This document shows positions 63,741 through 64,000 of a DNA stretch of 64,000 nucleotides, in pieces (position 1 is the first letter of the stretch; each line of letters begins with the position of its first letter). Position numbers and translations under genes: made by a program. The notes under the pieces are model-generated. The model saw only the letters and a list, made by a program, of their open reading frames with translations, had not been told where the DNA came from and did no database searches. The stretch comes from Rhynchopus euleeides (lineage: Eukaryota > Euglenozoa > Diplonemea > Diplonemida > Diplonemidae), in contig OY723296.1 of NCBI GenBank assembly GCA_963210315.1, positions 310,001 through 374,000 on the forward strand, in the 5' to 3' direction.

Positions 63741-63990
63741 AACACATGCCGTAGGGGGGGTCTGGGAGGCGGAGCTCCCAGCCGCCGGAGGCCACGGTAG
63801 TGAACATCTGTGACTTGCGGGCGTACGGATTCTGTGTGAGTTGGCTGCGTCCTCCTGAGGATACTGAGATTCCCTGATGTAAAGGGCTTGGGTACAAGAC
63901 AGGCACATGCCACAGGGGGGTCTGGGGGGCGGAGCCCCCCAGCCACCGGAGGCCACGGTAGTAAACGTCTGTTGCACGGTACGGGTTGGG
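63741..63990 (+). repeat. Dispersed hairpin repeat, second tandem pair
   Basis: Hairpins at 63762-63781 (CTGGGAG...CTCCCAG) and 63922-63942 (CTGGGGGGC...GCCCCCCAG), about 160 bp apart, each followed by the conserved CCACGGTAGT motif. Same family as 48780-49180 and 29390-29545. The spacer sequence (TACGGATTCTGTGTG, CTTGGGTACAAGAC) is also shared, so the unit is ~165 bp in head-to-tail dimers. Confidence 0.8.
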
Positions 63991-64000
63991 CAGCTTCATT

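Overview
The window looks like nuclear DNA of a GC-rich, intron-bearing protist. Every confident host gene (fourteen of them) reads on the minus strand, genes are closely spaced in several stretches, and several starts sit just behind a pyrimidine tract ending in CAG, as expected if polycistronic transcripts are processed by spliced-leader trans-splicing. Nine of ten reconstructed cis-introns begin with GTATG. This combination fits a euglenozoan, with an intron-containing diplonemid as my best guess. A dinoflagellate-like genome, which also has one-way gene arrays, is the main alternative. The assignment is an inference; no rRNA or spliced-leader gene was found.

Layout, left to right. 0-28.6 kb is gene-rich: a DUF4116-repeat protein whose 3' end is duplicated as an inverted copy, an unknown 881-aa protein, the spliceosomal core protein SmD2 (three exons), an ankyrin protein, a two-exon polyQ protein, an RNI-type LRR protein, a four-exon probably mitochondrial protein, an unknown 657-aa protein, a PCIF1-type cap adenosine methyltransferase (two exons), an ADP-ribosyltransferase/ankyrin fusion and a small two-exon gene. 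28.6-38.5 kb is mostly repeats with one coiled-coil gene. It holds a hAT-like element with an 8-bp target duplication and a retrozyme-like element whose two terminal repeats each carry a hammerhead-ribozyme motif. 38.6-46.75 kb is one large four-domain voltage-gated calcium channel gene with three coding exons. 47-54 kb is repeat-rich and contains a SelM/Sep15-type selenoprotein gene with an in-frame UGA. 54.3-62.2 kb is a long LINE with restriction-like endonuclease and two OTU-type protease domains. Its poly(A) end lies inside one of three identical AT-rich foldback repeats. The window closes with a palindrome cluster, one unknown 251-aa gene and dispersed hairpin repeats.

Functional links are loose. 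SmD2 (splicing) and PCIF1 (mRNA cap methylation) are both RNA-maturation genes, and the channel and selenoprotein are membrane or secretory proteins. No operon-like pathway is evident, as is usual for polycistronic arrays of this type. The most unusual items are the hammerhead-bearing terminal-repeat element, the twin-OTU LINE, the selenoprotein with a cysteine-rich extension, and the channel's separate small IQ-motif exon.
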